This document shows, in pieces, positions 39,801 through 47,340 of a stretch of DNA of 58,345 bases. Origin of the DNA: Phycisphaerales bacterium. Its GTDB lineage: Bacteria > Planctomycetota > Phycisphaerae > Sedimentisphaerales > Anaerobacaceae. Below the pieces are notes generated by a model. The model made no database searches and was not told the origin of the DNA. It saw only the letters and a program-made list of their open reading frames with translations. The stretch's first letter is position 1. The number at the start of each line of letters is the position of its first letter. The position numbers were made by a program, and so were the translations under genes. The stretch covers positions 1-58,345 of the forward strand of contig JAUVYV010000022.1 in assembly GCA_030602885.1 (NCBI GenBank). The letters run 5' to 3'.

Positions 39801-41131
39801 TGTGGGACTGGGAGAATCTCTATTTTCTCGTAGAGATAACCGACGACGTTCAGTACAACGATTCGCCGATCAGCACTCCATGGGAAGATGATGTTGTCGA
39901 ACTCTACATCGATGCCGACCACAGTCAGGGTGCTTCATACGATGGAACCAATGACTACGAACTGGTCTTCCGCTGGAACGATTCGGGCGTGATACACTTA
40001 GGCGTTTATTCGGCGACCAATACGACGGGTATGGACTTTGTAATTGTTGATACGGCGACGGGGTATCGCTTTGAGGCGGCCCTGCCATGGTCCGCTATGG
40101 GTGTGACTCCTGTAGGCGGCAACTATATCGGCCTCGACGTCCACACATGTGACGACGACGATGGCGGCAACAGAGAAGCCAAGAAGGCATGGTGGGCGGA
40201 GACGGACGATTCATGGCAGTGGCCCAATATCTTTGCCAGCGTGCTTTTGACCGGCTCAAGCACAGCGCCGGTACCGCCTGGCCAGGCAAGCAATCCTTCG
40301 CCGATTAATGGCGCAACAACAGTCAGCGTCAGCACAAGTTTGAGCTGGACTGCCGGCTCGAGTGCGACAAGTCACGATGTCTATTTTGGGACGGATTCGA
40401 CACCTGATTCAGGTGAGTTCCAAGACAACCAGACAGAGACAACGTTCGATCCGAACACGCTGGACTACGACACAACTTATTATTGGCGAATCGATGAGAA
40501 GAATGCAGCGGACACAACAACCGGCATCGTCTGGAACTTCACAACCACTTCGGAACCCGGCCCATTGCCAAGCCCATGGATAAGCTATGACATCGGCGAC
40601 CCCGGCGCGGCCGGCTCCGCTTCGTATGCCAGCGGTACCTTTACCGTCAGCGGTTCCGGCGCCGACATCGCAGGCATAGACGATGCGGGCCAGTTCGTGT
40701 ATCAGCCCGCCAGTGGCAACTGCACGATAACCGCCCGGGTAGTCAGCTTGACAGATGTTGTAGCCAACTGGGCCAAGGCGGGTATTATGATCCGCGAGTC
40801 CCTGGACCCCAATTCCACTTTTGCGTTTGGCAACTACACGACGAACATCCCACGCTCAGTCAACAGTTGGACCCTGCTGCATCGCGACACCACAGGCGGC
40901 GGCGCCACACAAACGGTATGGGGCGACGTTCCTCCGCCATATTGGCTCAGAGTCGTTCGTTCGGGCGACAACTTCAGCGGGTATGTATCGTCGGATGGCT
41001 CATCGTGGACGTTGATTACCATGGTACCCATCCCGATGACGAGCAATGTTTATGTGGGCATGGCTGTTACCAGCCACCAGGCAGGGTCGCTCTCTACGGC
41101 TACATTCGACAATGTCAGTGTGACGCCGTGA
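36887..41131 (+). CDS. DUF362 multidomain membrane protein (dockerin-like, SMP-30, CBM9, FN3)
   Basis: 1414 residues from ATG 36887, 6 nt after GGAGGT. Start: CPKTGK motif, then three membrane segments (about 28-115). Residues about 140-560 are a DUF362 domain (SIGDPGRIMPNYWYD, YFINFPVMKSHDKGGITVCGKN, DGVAIDSVCFDFL). A dockerin-like pair follows (about 570-630), then an SMP-30/gluconolactonase-like beta-propeller (about 635-910, FEGPVWDPISGKLYFTN, PNGCIAG), a CBM9-like domain (about 918-1120), an FN3-like module (about 1130-1222) and a C-terminal beta-sandwich with ANWAKAGIMIRE. Probably faces the outside and handles carbohydrate. The DUF362 role is unknown. The second paralogue (41476) shares only the part up to the dockerin-like region. 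Confidence 0.85.
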   Translation: MSFSRGEDELRACPKTGKIIKPKSKYRWLKWLFPVTGLAALAWFLIRVIPKPSRATYPCQRVAFPLASGFIIWLTGAMGSVAAFRSAKAAFAKAKYPVAIICIVASIGFLWLSMSLTSQQQTQAVIRAAQTANDPIGEAQGVNPGRVAWIHNPEATDWVYTSQTQSEHWYESEHTDQAVVDQMMSQALRTLTGESSDQAAWDSIFRWFNQKHGKGNIGYQPGEKIGIKSNNTLSTGSEPAIMDKNPWWGENYMNYIDNSPQLTIALLKQLTDVAGVAPGDISIGDPGRIMPNYWYDMVEPNCPGVVYIAAIGGMGRTQSDWSDVELHWSDPCSARTSGVSAIDYIPLCFAEADYFINFPVMKSHDKGGITVCGKNFYGSLIRNPPGSIGYERSYPGLWTENDYYDMHSTLSDALPSMGNYRCLVDLMTHPDMGGKTLLYLADALFAAEGWDGVPSEWSMPPFGDGATVTDWPSSIFLSQDGVAIDSVCFDFLLEEWPKDPGANMEGSDDYLHEMALIPSPPSGTTYDPNDDGGLTESFGVHEHWNNAADMQYTRNLGTGDGIELASEPGVMGDFDKNEIIDFRDFAVLAAAYGSTPGYPEWNADCDMSMPSDNVIDDADVAVFCENWLEELSYILIEPGATLQQVYYASGKYFEGPVWDPISGKLYFTNRTDNQTMRLDAPGSASVWATSLPYTNGMYLSLEGRMLRADENPMQISSHQIGASGPEDSQILADSSDGISTKPNDLVQLANGNIYFTGPDWGAGPSAQGIYLLKTDGTVTMVKNGLYQPNGCIAGNDGSKLYVAESASSYNSLKRWWVFNIQGDGTLDAGSIFYKPSSPASYNDPDGITIDAIGNLYCTGFGGLWIFSREAELLTMIPIPEAASNVTFGGTYNKTLFITCQDKVYSLAMAVAGGGHGGTQLPSQPTIPATAAEITVDGAIELAWNSAPSYDMDNILLGTVSDDADLSGTWKALWDWENLYFLVEITDDVQYNDSPISTPWEDDVVELYIDADHSQGASYDGTNDYELVFRWNDSGVIHLGVYSATNTTGMDFVIVDTATGYRFEAALPWSAMGVTPVGGNYIGLDVHTCDDDDGGNREAKKAWWAETDDSWQWPNIFASVLLTGSSTAPVPPGQASNPSPINGATTVSVSTSLSWTAGSSATSHDVYFGTDSTPDSGEFQDNQTETTFDPNTLDYDTTYYWRIDEKNAADTTTGIVWNFTTTSEPGPLPSPWISYDIGDPGAAGSASYASGTFTVSGSGADIAGIDDAGQFVYQPASGNCTITARVVSLTDVVANWAKAGIMIRESLDPNSTFAFGNYTTNIPRSVNSWTLLHRDTTGGGATQTVWGDVPPPYWLRVVRSGDNFSGYVSSDGSSWTLITMVPIPMTSNVYVGMAVTSHQAGSLSTATFDNVSVTP

Positions 41132-41177
41132 CAGGCGAGTAGCCCTTCGGCCGCCGACAGGGAAACTGACAACTGAC

Positions 41178-41262
41178 GTGAGCACGAGCACCACGCTGAG
41201 CTGGACAAGCGGTACAGCCGCAACCTGAACCCAATTAACGGTACGGGAATCGGTTCGAGCAC
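41178..41262 (+). pseudogene. Debris of an FN3-like module
   Basis: Just past the stop of the first DUF362 gene, 41178-41228 reads VSTSTTLSWTSGTAAT then stop, matching VSVSTSLSWTAGSSAT of the FN3-like module in that gene. A shifted NPINGT follows (41228-41245), matching its NPSPINGAT. This looks like a duplicated module cut off by frameshift and an earlier stop codon. Confidence 0.55.
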
Positions 41263-41312
41263 GAAGACCGGATAGCGGTAACCGCCGTAACCATCGGAAA
41301 TGGCAAAAGGTG

Positions 41313-41341
41313 TTGACTTTTGAGAGGTTCTCTGTTAAACT
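41313..41341 (+). promoter_or_regulatory. Sigma70-like promoter of second DUF362 gene
   Basis: TTGACT (41313-41318), 17-bp spacer, TAAACT (41336-41341). The leader has two small dyads: CCCACC/GGTGGG (41359-41374) followed by TTGTTGTT, and GCTCCGC/GCGGAGC (41391-41425). Confidence 0.6.
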
Positions 41342-41475
41342 GATAGTAAAGTACCATACCCACCCACAGGTGGGTTGTTGTTAAAATGTAGCTCCGCCCG
41401 CGGTGATTGTGCTGCGTTGCGGAGCAGGTTCTATTGTTGTCGAGGCAGAAGGGTTAAAGCAGTGGAGGTATGGTG

Positions 41476-43374
41476 ATGTCATTTTTGAGAAAAGTTGGTG
41501 CACAGAGAGTCTGTCCGAAGACGGGCAAGGTAATTGAACCAAAACGCAGGTACAGAGCCGTCAGATGGCTTTTGCCGATAACGGGATTAGGCGCCCTCGT
41601 GTGGTTTTTAATCAGGGTGATACCGAAGCCATCTCGTGCGATGTATCCGTGTCAGCGTGTTGCGTTTCCGTTGGCATCGAGTTTTGTCATCTGGGTGATG
41701 GGAGCGCTGGGCTCAATTGCAGCATTTCGCAAGGCGAAGGTGTGTTTTGCTCGGGCGCGTTATGCCGTGGGTATCCTGTGCATTATCGTCAGCGTCGCCT
41801 TTATCTGGGCGGCGATGAGCGGGGCAATCCAGAAGTACGCGATGGCGGGGGCGGGCGATTGCGACCCTCGAGTACCACAGCCGGCTAACGAACCGATGGG
41901 AGTTGTGAAAGGTATCCATCCGGGGCGAGTGGCGTGGATTCATGATCCGAATGCCACCGACTGGGAGTACGTTCCACGGGGTGGGGAGACATCGTGGGAG
42001 AACGACCATACAGATCAGGCAACGGTCGATGAGATGATGTCGAAAGCGATTCGCGTGTTGACAGGCGAGAAGGCAGATGCGACTGCGTGGGACGCGGTCT
42101 TCAGGAATTTCAACCAAACGCACGACAAAGGGGATGTGGGCTACACGGCAGGAGAGAAGATTTCCATCAAGGTGAACTTCACGCTGATGTATAACGCAGA
42201 CCCCTGCGTTATGGAAAAGAAGTACGATCAGTGGTGGCAGGACAAGAACTGGATAGACAACTCACCTCAGATGGCCATAGCGCTTCTGTATCAGCTTGTG
42301 AACGTAGTGGGGGTCAGCGAGAGTGACATCAGCATAGGTGACCCGGGCAGAATAATGCCCAACTACTGGTATGACATCGTACACGTGGAGTTTCCGGATG
42401 TCGTGTATCTGACGAGGGACGGCTATACGGGTTGCGGTCGAACGATAGTCGAGTGGGACGATGAGACGCCGTTTTACTGGAGTGACCCGTGCAGCAGCCA
42501 TTTTGACCTCGTCACAGAGACCGATTATTTACCCACTCACTTTGCGGACGCAGACTACATGATCAACTTTGCCATTCTGAAAACGCACAGCCACTCAGGC
42601 ATTACACTGTGCGGCAAGAACGATTATGGCTCACTGATCAGAAATCCGGATGCGCATGAGATGCCTACTCCCTCGGATTGGTACAACATGCACCTATCGC
42701 GGATTCTGCCGGAAGAATCACCTGGGATGGGTCACTACCGCGCGATAGTCGATTTAATGGGTCATCCGAATCTGGGAGGCAAGACGCTGCTTTATCTGCT
42801 CGACGGTCTTTTTGCAGGGGAATGGTGGAACGCCGTGCCTGTAGAGTGGGAAATGGCACCGTTCAATGGTGACTGGCCTTCAAGCATTTTCCTGTCACAG
42901 GACGGAGTTGCGATTGACTCGGTTGGGTTCGACTTTCTGTATGCGGAATGGCCTAAGAATGGCGAAGGTGATGAAACGGCCGGCGCCGATACGGCCGGCG
43001 CGGATGACTATCTGCATGAGGTGGCATTGGCGAATGACCCCTGCTCGGGGACATTCTACGACCCGAACGGCGACGGTGTTAGACTGGCAAGTCTTGGAGT
43101 TCACGAGCACTGGAACAATTCGACGGATAAGCAGTACTCTCGTAACCTGGATCCGGTAAACGGAACCGGTATAGAACTCGCGACCGAAGTACCTCTCAGC
43201 GGTGATTTTAACGGTGACGGAGTTGATTTCGCTGACTTCGCCACGTTCGCTGCCGCCTGGGGCAGCCGGCCGAGCGATGGCAACTGGAATGCCGACTGTG
43301 ACATCTCGATGCCCAGCGACAACGTCATCGACGAATATGACCTGATTGTCTTCTGTGAAAACTGGCTCAAGTGA
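41476..43374 (+). CDS. DUF362 membrane protein with dockerin-like C-terminus (paralogue)
   Basis: 632 residues from ATG 41476, 6 nt after GGAGGT, matching the start of its upstream paralogue. N-terminal CPKTGKVIEPK, three membrane segments (about 30-120) with conserved IRVIPKPSRAMYPCQRVAFPLAS, and a DUF362 domain with SIGDPGRIMPNYWYD, YMINFAILKTHSHSGITLCGKN and DGVAIDSVGFDFLYAEWP. It ends in a dockerin-like pair (GDFNGDGVDFADFATFAAAWG ... VIDEYDLIVFCENWLK). Lacks the SMP-30/CBM9/FN3 extension of the first copy. The pair arose by tandem duplication including the leader. Followed by a strong terminator. No CxxC-type [4Fe-4S] motif is evident, so DUF362 iron-sulfur chemistry is not supported here. 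Confidence 0.85.
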   Translation: MSFLRKVGAQRVCPKTGKVIEPKRRYRAVRWLLPITGLGALVWFLIRVIPKPSRAMYPCQRVAFPLASSFVIWVMGALGSIAAFRKAKVCFARARYAVGILCIIVSVAFIWAAMSGAIQKYAMAGAGDCDPRVPQPANEPMGVVKGIHPGRVAWIHDPNATDWEYVPRGGETSWENDHTDQATVDEMMSKAIRVLTGEKADATAWDAVFRNFNQTHDKGDVGYTAGEKISIKVNFTLMYNADPCVMEKKYDQWWQDKNWIDNSPQMAIALLYQLVNVVGVSESDISIGDPGRIMPNYWYDIVHVEFPDVVYLTRDGYTGCGRTIVEWDDETPFYWSDPCSSHFDLVTETDYLPTHFADADYMINFAILKTHSHSGITLCGKNDYGSLIRNPDAHEMPTPSDWYNMHLSRILPEESPGMGHYRAIVDLMGHPNLGGKTLLYLLDGLFAGEWWNAVPVEWEMAPFNGDWPSSIFLSQDGVAIDSVGFDFLYAEWPKNGEGDETAGADTAGADDYLHEVALANDPCSGTFYDPNGDGVRLASLGVHEHWNNSTDKQYSRNLDPVNGTGIELATEVPLSGDFNGDGVDFADFATFAAAWGSRPSDGNWNADCDISMPSDNVIDEYDLIVFCENWLK

Positions 43375-43409
43375 CCAGTCACATCGCAGCGAATGAGATT
43401 CAGAGCAAG

Positions 43410-43447
43410 ACGGCCGGCGACGACGAAATCGCCGGCCGTTTCTTTTA
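43410..43447 (+). terminator. Intrinsic terminator of second DUF362 gene
   Basis: Perfect 11-bp stem ACGGCCGGCGA (43410-43420) / TCGCCGGCCGT (43429-43439), 8-nt loop, then TTCTTTTA. Confidence 0.9.
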
Positions 43448-43452
43448 TATGC

Positions 43453-43481
43453 TTGCATCGAGACCGGCGAAAATGTAAATT
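43453..43481 (+). promoter_or_regulatory. Promoter of tRNA-Ser
   Basis: TTGCAT (43453-43458), 17-bp spacer, TAAATT (43476-43481), 14 bp before the mature tRNA 5' end. Confidence 0.5.
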
Positions 43482-43495
43482 ACCGCTGTTGACTC

Positions 43496-43586
43496 GGAGA
43501 GGTGGCCGAGTGGCTGAAGGCAACGGTTTGCTAAACCGTCGTAGGGGTTCATACTCCTACCGCGGGTTCGAATCCCGCCCTCTCCG
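43496..43586 (+). tRNA. tRNA-Ser (GCU)
   Basis: 91 nt. Acceptor GGAGAGG pairs with CCTCTCC, followed by discriminator G; CCA is not encoded. D arm GCCGAGTGGCTGAAGGC, anticodon arm ACGGT-TTGCTAA-ACCGT with anticodon GCT, a long class II variable arm (GTAGGGG...CTCCTAC) and T arm GCGGGTTCGAATCCCGC. It decodes AGC/AGU. The 3' end is duplicated downstream (43679). Confidence 0.97.
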
Positions 43587-43592
43587 TTGATG
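43569..43592 (+). repeat. tRNA 3'-end direct repeat, copy 1
   Basis: The 3' 18 nt of tRNA-Ser plus TTGATG form a 24-bp sequence repeated exactly at 43679-43702, 110 bp downstream. This resembles the paired attachment sites left when an element integrates at a tRNA gene. Confidence 0.7.
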
Positions 43593-43678
43593 CTGCTGAC
43601 TTGTGGTGGCGGGATGAGAACACGCGCAGTGCGAAGCACTGCCACGCGGGTTTGACACGCCCAAGGCGAGCCGCGAAG

Positions 43679-43702
43679 CGAATCCCGCCCTCTCCGTTGA
43701 TG
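43679..43702 (+). repeat. tRNA 3'-end direct repeat, copy 2
   Basis: Exact 24-bp copy (starts CGAATCCCGCCC). About 30 bp further on, GGGTTCCAATCCC (43728-43740) is a third, mutated T-arm-like sequence. Between the copies there are only 86 bp, with a CAGTGCGAAGCACTG dyad at 43627-43641 and no gene. Confidence 0.7.
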
Positions 43703-43869
43703 TGCAAAAGGTATCTTCGCGGATTTGGGTTCCAATCCCGCCTTGGCTGTTTTTCTCTGCGCAAGACCTGCAGCAATTTGCCAGACAAAATCACAATTTT
43801 CCAATTGAGCATCCGGCGGGGGCGGTTTATAATCGCGGGCGGATGGGAGAATCCGGAAACGGTGGCAGT

Positions 43870-44994
43870 ATGACTGCGGTAATCAGCAGGCCGGGAACTC
43901 AAGAGAAGTTAGAGATACTGAGCACAGATGCGCAGTATGACCTGGCGTGCGCGTGCAGTTGTAATCAGAACGAACGGCGGATGCGCGGTGCCGATGGTAA
44001 ATGGATTTATCCGGTAACACTTCCCAACGGCGGAACGAGCGTTCTCTTCAAGACCCTCATGTCGAACGTCTGTGTGAACGACTGCAAATACTGTCCGCTT
44101 CGCGAGCAGCAGGATGTTCGGCGGTGCAGCTTAACAGCAGAGGAGACTGCAACGGTATTTCTCGACTATCTGAGACAGCGCAAGGTCTTCGGTCTGTTTT
44201 TGAGCTCGGGGGTTGTGGGCAGCCCGGATGCGACGATGGAGCGGCTCAATCGCGTGGCAAGGCTGCTGCGGGACAGGCACGGATTCCGTGGTTATATTCA
44301 TCTGAAGATTATACCGGGGGCGAGCGATGCGGCGATCGAGGAGGCGGTGAGCCTGTCGAGTACGGTTTCACTGAATATCGAGACACCAGGCGAAAAAAAT
44401 CTGGCCAAGCTCTCGAGTAAGAAACGATACATCGAAGATATCATCGGGCCTATCAAGCTGATAAGCAAGCTCACCGCTTGCGGGAAAAAATACGAACGTG
44501 TAAAGCAAACAACGCAGTTTGTTGTCGGCGCAGCCGGCGAATCAGATTCGGAGATCGTCAAATATATGTGGGGGCTGTACGACCGATTGAAAATGCACAG
44601 GGTTTATTTCAGCGCATATCAACAGGAGCCGGGGGACGAATCGGTTGTAGGTGATCAGCCGAGCGACCTGTTCATGCGCGAACATCGGCTTTATCAGGTT
44701 GATTTTCTGATGCGTCGGTACGGGTTCGAGGAGTCGGATATTGTTTTTGAGGAAGGGGGGACTCTTTCATTGGCAGTTGACCCGAAGGAGGCCTGGGCGA
44801 AGCGGCATCCCGAGTGGTTCCCTGTGAATGTGAATCGGGCGTCGAAGCTGGAGCTATTACGGGTTCCGGGACTCGGGCCTGTGACGGTCAGGCGGATATT
44901 GGAGAGACGCAAAGAGGGACGGCTGAGCGATATCCGGGATATAGGCAAGGTCGGGGCACTGTTGAGCAAAGCCAGCGCGTACATAGCTTTTTGA
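43870..44994 (+). CDS. Putative DNA modification/repair radical SAM protein
   Basis: 374 residues from ATG 43870; an ATG at 43843 is a possible alternative. Begins EKLEILSTDAQYDLACACSC; the radical SAM CX3CX2C is NVCVNDCKYC (C68, C72, C75). FLSSGVVGSPDATMERL, YIHLKIIPGA, LNIETPGEKNLAKLS and FSAYQQEP are typical of TIGR03916-like proteins. The C-terminus has a helix-hairpin-helix (VNRASKLELLRVPGLGPVTVRRILERR), implying nucleic-acid contact. Family members usually sit next to a TIGR03915-like DNA-metabolism protein; none is here. The reaction is unknown. It is not the AmrS partner of the AMMECR1 protein. Confidence 0.88.
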   Translation: MTAVISRPGTQEKLEILSTDAQYDLACACSCNQNERRMRGADGKWIYPVTLPNGGTSVLFKTLMSNVCVNDCKYCPLREQQDVRRCSLTAEETATVFLDYLRQRKVFGLFLSSGVVGSPDATMERLNRVARLLRDRHGFRGYIHLKIIPGASDAAIEEAVSLSSTVSLNIETPGEKNLAKLSSKKRYIEDIIGPIKLISKLTACGKKYERVKQTTQFVVGAAGESDSEIVKYMWGLYDRLKMHRVYFSAYQQEPGDESVVGDQPSDLFMREHRLYQVDFLMRRYGFEESDIVFEEGGTLSLAVDPKEAWAKRHPEWFPVNVNRASKLELLRVPGLGPVTVRRILERRKEGRLSDIRDIGKVGALLSKASAYIAF

Positions 44995-45062
44995 GCATTT
45001 GTTTTGACGGGAGGGGGGATTTTCGTTACCTTCGCATCGTTGCGTACTATCGGGAGACGGTT

Positions 45063-45818
45063 ATGGACACGTTCGGTATCACGGTATTTTTTATCGTACT
45101 GGTGACGGTCGTTGCGGCCTTTATCAGAAGGGTCAAGCGGGACAAGTGCCTCAAAGACTTCGAACATGATATGGTGACGCTGGAGCAGGTTTCCGGTAAG
45201 ACAGCGTGGGGGAAACTGAACGTCGAAAATACGGGCCTGGAGCTCGTCTATACCGACAAACACTCCGATGCCGACGGGCATGATGAGACGAGCTATGTCC
45301 TGTATAAAGGCGAATTCGGCAATATTCAGGCGCTGGTTCGATACCACGACGAACTGAGCGAGGCGAATAAGAAAGAACGCGACAGAGAGCTGGAGATGAC
45401 GTACCATCCGTCGCTGCCTCGGCGACTCAAGAGAAGGATACTCAACGTATTCAAGACTATCCGCGACTCAATCGTCGAAGTCATAAACATCCTCATCAGC
45501 CAGGCCAAAAAAGCCACGCCGGCCGGTACGGTGCTGACGAGCCAGGACAAGTACGTCAGCCAGATGAAGCAGGAATTGATGGGAGCAGCGGGGACTTCGT
45601 ATGAGCCGCTGCTGGAGAAGTACATAGGCCGCAAGGTCGTGCTCGAGATAATTAAAGGTGACAGGGTGCTGGAATGCTGCGGCGTGCTGAAGGAGTACAC
45701 GGCTGAGTTCGTTGAGATTATGGATGTGGCCTACAGATTGAAGACCGATGAAGAGACGCGCATGGCGGACCTAATTGTGCCTCGCAAGTTCGGCATCGTC
45801 CGACACCTCGGAGAATGA
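45063..45818 (+). CDS. Membrane-anchored protein of unknown function
   Basis: 251 residues from ATG 45063 (GGGAG 5 nt upstream); a longer frame from 44814 only shadows the radical SAM gene. One N-terminal membrane helix (about 3-22, TFGITVFFIVLVTVVAAFI) and a charged cytoplasmic body. KYIGRKVVLEIIKGDRVLECCGVLKEYTAEFVEIMDVAYR resembles the Sm-like/SH3-type barrel seen in proteins that report on surface or RNA binding, but no family is certain. The next gene starts 7 bp after its stop. Confidence 0.75.
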   Translation: MDTFGITVFFIVLVTVVAAFIRRVKRDKCLKDFEHDMVTLEQVSGKTAWGKLNVENTGLELVYTDKHSDADGHDETSYVLYKGEFGNIQALVRYHDELSEANKKERDRELEMTYHPSLPRRLKRRILNVFKTIRDSIVEVINILISQAKKATPAGTVLTSQDKYVSQMKQELMGAAGTSYEPLLEKYIGRKVVLEIIKGDRVLECCGVLKEYTAEFVEIMDVAYRLKTDEETRMADLIVPRKFGIVRHLGE

Positions 45819-45825
45819 TTCGACT

Positions 45826-46353
45826 ATGACTGAAAATAGACTGCTCCAAAGCTTCAAATACTGCCCCAATTGTGCGGCACCGGCCTTGACTATCCACGAT
45901 GAAAGAAAACTCGTCTGCAACAACTGCTCATTCACCTACTTCCATAACATCTCCGCCGCTGCCGCCGCTATAATCGAACACGATTCGAAAATCCTGATTA
46001 CTGTCCGGGGACACGAGCCGCAGGCCGGTATGCTCGACCTGCCCGGCGGTTTCGCCGACCCCGGCGAGACTATCGAAGCCGCCCTAAAACGAGAAATACA
46101 CGAAGAGCTCAATCTTGAAATCCCCAACCTCAGATACTTCACCTCCGAACCCAATATCTACGTCTATAAAGACATCCCTTACTACGTTATCGACTCCGTC
46201 TTCACCTGCCGGTGCGACGACCTTGAGAAAATGAAACTCAGCGACGAAATCGCTGCCGTGAAATTCCTGAAACCCGGCGATATCCCGCTCGACAAAATTG
46301 CATTCGATTCGATCCGAAACGCAATTCGCCGTTACATCGACACCCTGAAATGA
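45826..46353 (+). CDS. NUDIX hydrolase with N-terminal zinc ribbon
   Basis: 175 residues from ATG 45826. A zinc ribbon CPNCAAP ... CNNCSFTYF (about 12-35) precedes the NUDIX domain with box GGFADPGETIEAALKREIHEEL (GX5EX7REUXEE). The layout resembles NudC-like and ADP-ribose/NAD-type pyrophosphatases, which cleave nucleoside diphosphate derivatives. The substrate cannot be assigned. It probably shares a transcript with the membrane protein upstream. Confidence 0.9.
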   Translation: MTENRLLQSFKYCPNCAAPALTIHDERKLVCNNCSFTYFHNISAAAAAIIEHDSKILITVRGHEPQAGMLDLPGGFADPGETIEAALKREIHEELNLEIPNLRYFTSEPNIYVYKDIPYYVIDSVFTCRCDDLEKMKLSDEIAAVKFLKPGDIPLDKIAFDSIRNAIRRYIDTLK

Positions 46354-46384
46354 CCCGCTCGGCCGTGGCGCGTCACACAGAAGC

Positions 46385-47008
46385 TTATCGCTTCCGAACC
46401 GCCAGTGTATGTATCTGCCGGTTCTCTTTAAGGTACTTGCGTTCGAAGTTTGTGCCGACCCACTCGCCGGTATCGGCGCCTGCGGTGGGCAGGAAGTCCA
46501 CTTCTTCAAGGCGTCCGCTTCTCGCAGCCAGCACGTTTGTTATCTGTTCGAAGTATTCGGCGTGGTCGGTTGCAATTCGCAGATGGCCGCCGGGCCTGAG
46601 GCAGCGAAGCAGTTGTTCGGTGTTAGTATTGTTGAAGAACCTTCTCTTATGATGACGTTTCTTGGGCCAGGGGTCGGGAAAATATATGTGAAAGCAGTCA
46701 ACGGAGGAGGCAGCGATATTCTCGGCAATCAACGCGGCTGCATCGGTTCGGATAAGCTTGACGTTTGAAAGCTGCCATCGGCCTACGCGGTCAACCGCGT
46801 AGCGATAGTATCTGCGCGCCCATTCGATGCCGAGAAAATTCACCTCCGGATGCGTCCTTGCCTGATTGACCAGAAACGTCCCCTTGCCCGAGCCGATCTC
46901 GATATGGACCGGTGCCTGACGTCCGAAAATCCGGCAAAAATCGATTTTGCCGTCCAAATCCTCGCCCTTTAGCGCAACTGAAGGATATTCCCTTAGTATC
47001 CTGGCCAT
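46385..47008 (-). CDS. trmB: tRNA (guanine46-N7)-methyltransferase
   Basis: 207 residues from ATG 47008 (GGAAG upstream); a longer frame to 47077 is less likely. Motif I VHIEIGSGKGTFL, the diagnostic YFPDPWPKKRHHKRRF, and LRPGGHLRIATDHAEY and WVGTNFERKYL near the C-terminus all fit TrmB. It methylates G46 in the tRNA variable loop using S-adenosylmethionine. It converges with the NUDIX gene. Confidence 0.95.
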   Translation of the reverse strand: MARILREYPSVALKGEDLDGKIDFCRIFGRQAPVHIEIGSGKGTFLVNQARTHPEVNFLGIEWARRYYRYAVDRVGRWQLSNVKLIRTDAAALIAENIAASSVDCFHIYFPDPWPKKRHHKRRFFNNTNTEQLLRCLRPGGHLRIATDHAEYFEQITNVLAARSGRLEEVDFLPTAGADTGEWVGTNFERKYLKENRQIHTLAVRKR

Positions 47009-47049
47009 AAGCTTCCAAAAGCTCAAAAACGTGCGGATTCCCGCAAATA

Positions 47050-47266
47050 CGACGGATTCAACGGTGATATTATACAAGAATCGCAGGTTGCCGCAAAGGC
47101 AACTGCTGCTTTTTGCGCTTCACGCGGCCTTAAAGTAGGCCCTGAAGACTATCGATATGAGGATATGGCCGAACTGCGGTTTTGGGACAGGATTCGGCAG
47201 CCCGTTGGTATCAGGCATTTTTATCGATTAAGTCAGGGATATTCCCATAACAACCCGGTCATGTAA
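47050..47266 (+). pseudogene. Orphan reading frame without start codon
   Basis: A frame ending at TAA 47264-47266 reads protein-like: GDIIQESQVAAKATAAFCAS, RGLKVGPEDYRYEDMAELRF, WDRIRQPVGIRHFYRLSQGY, SHNNPVM. There is no ATG, GTG or TTG before ATG 47165, which would leave 33 residues, and the frame is closed by a TAG at about 46996 inside trmB. It is either a gene remnant truncated by the trmB region or a small gene with a rare start (ATT/ATA near 47063). No family recognised. Confidence 0.35.
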
Positions 47267-47340
47267 CCGTATGAATAAATGCAGCGAGTCGTATGGGCAG
47301 AGCTGGGCCGAAGTAAAAGGCATAAGAGAGAAGATGCGAA

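Noticed and set aside
43679-43745. Second tRNA gene after tRNA-Ser
   Set aside because: Only 3'-end and T-arm-like pieces are present; there is no anticodon or D arm.
43870-44994. AmrS, the radical SAM partner of AMMECR1/Memo
   Set aside because: N-terminal Cys-rich start, HhH tail and motif set match the putative DNA modification/repair radical SAM family instead.
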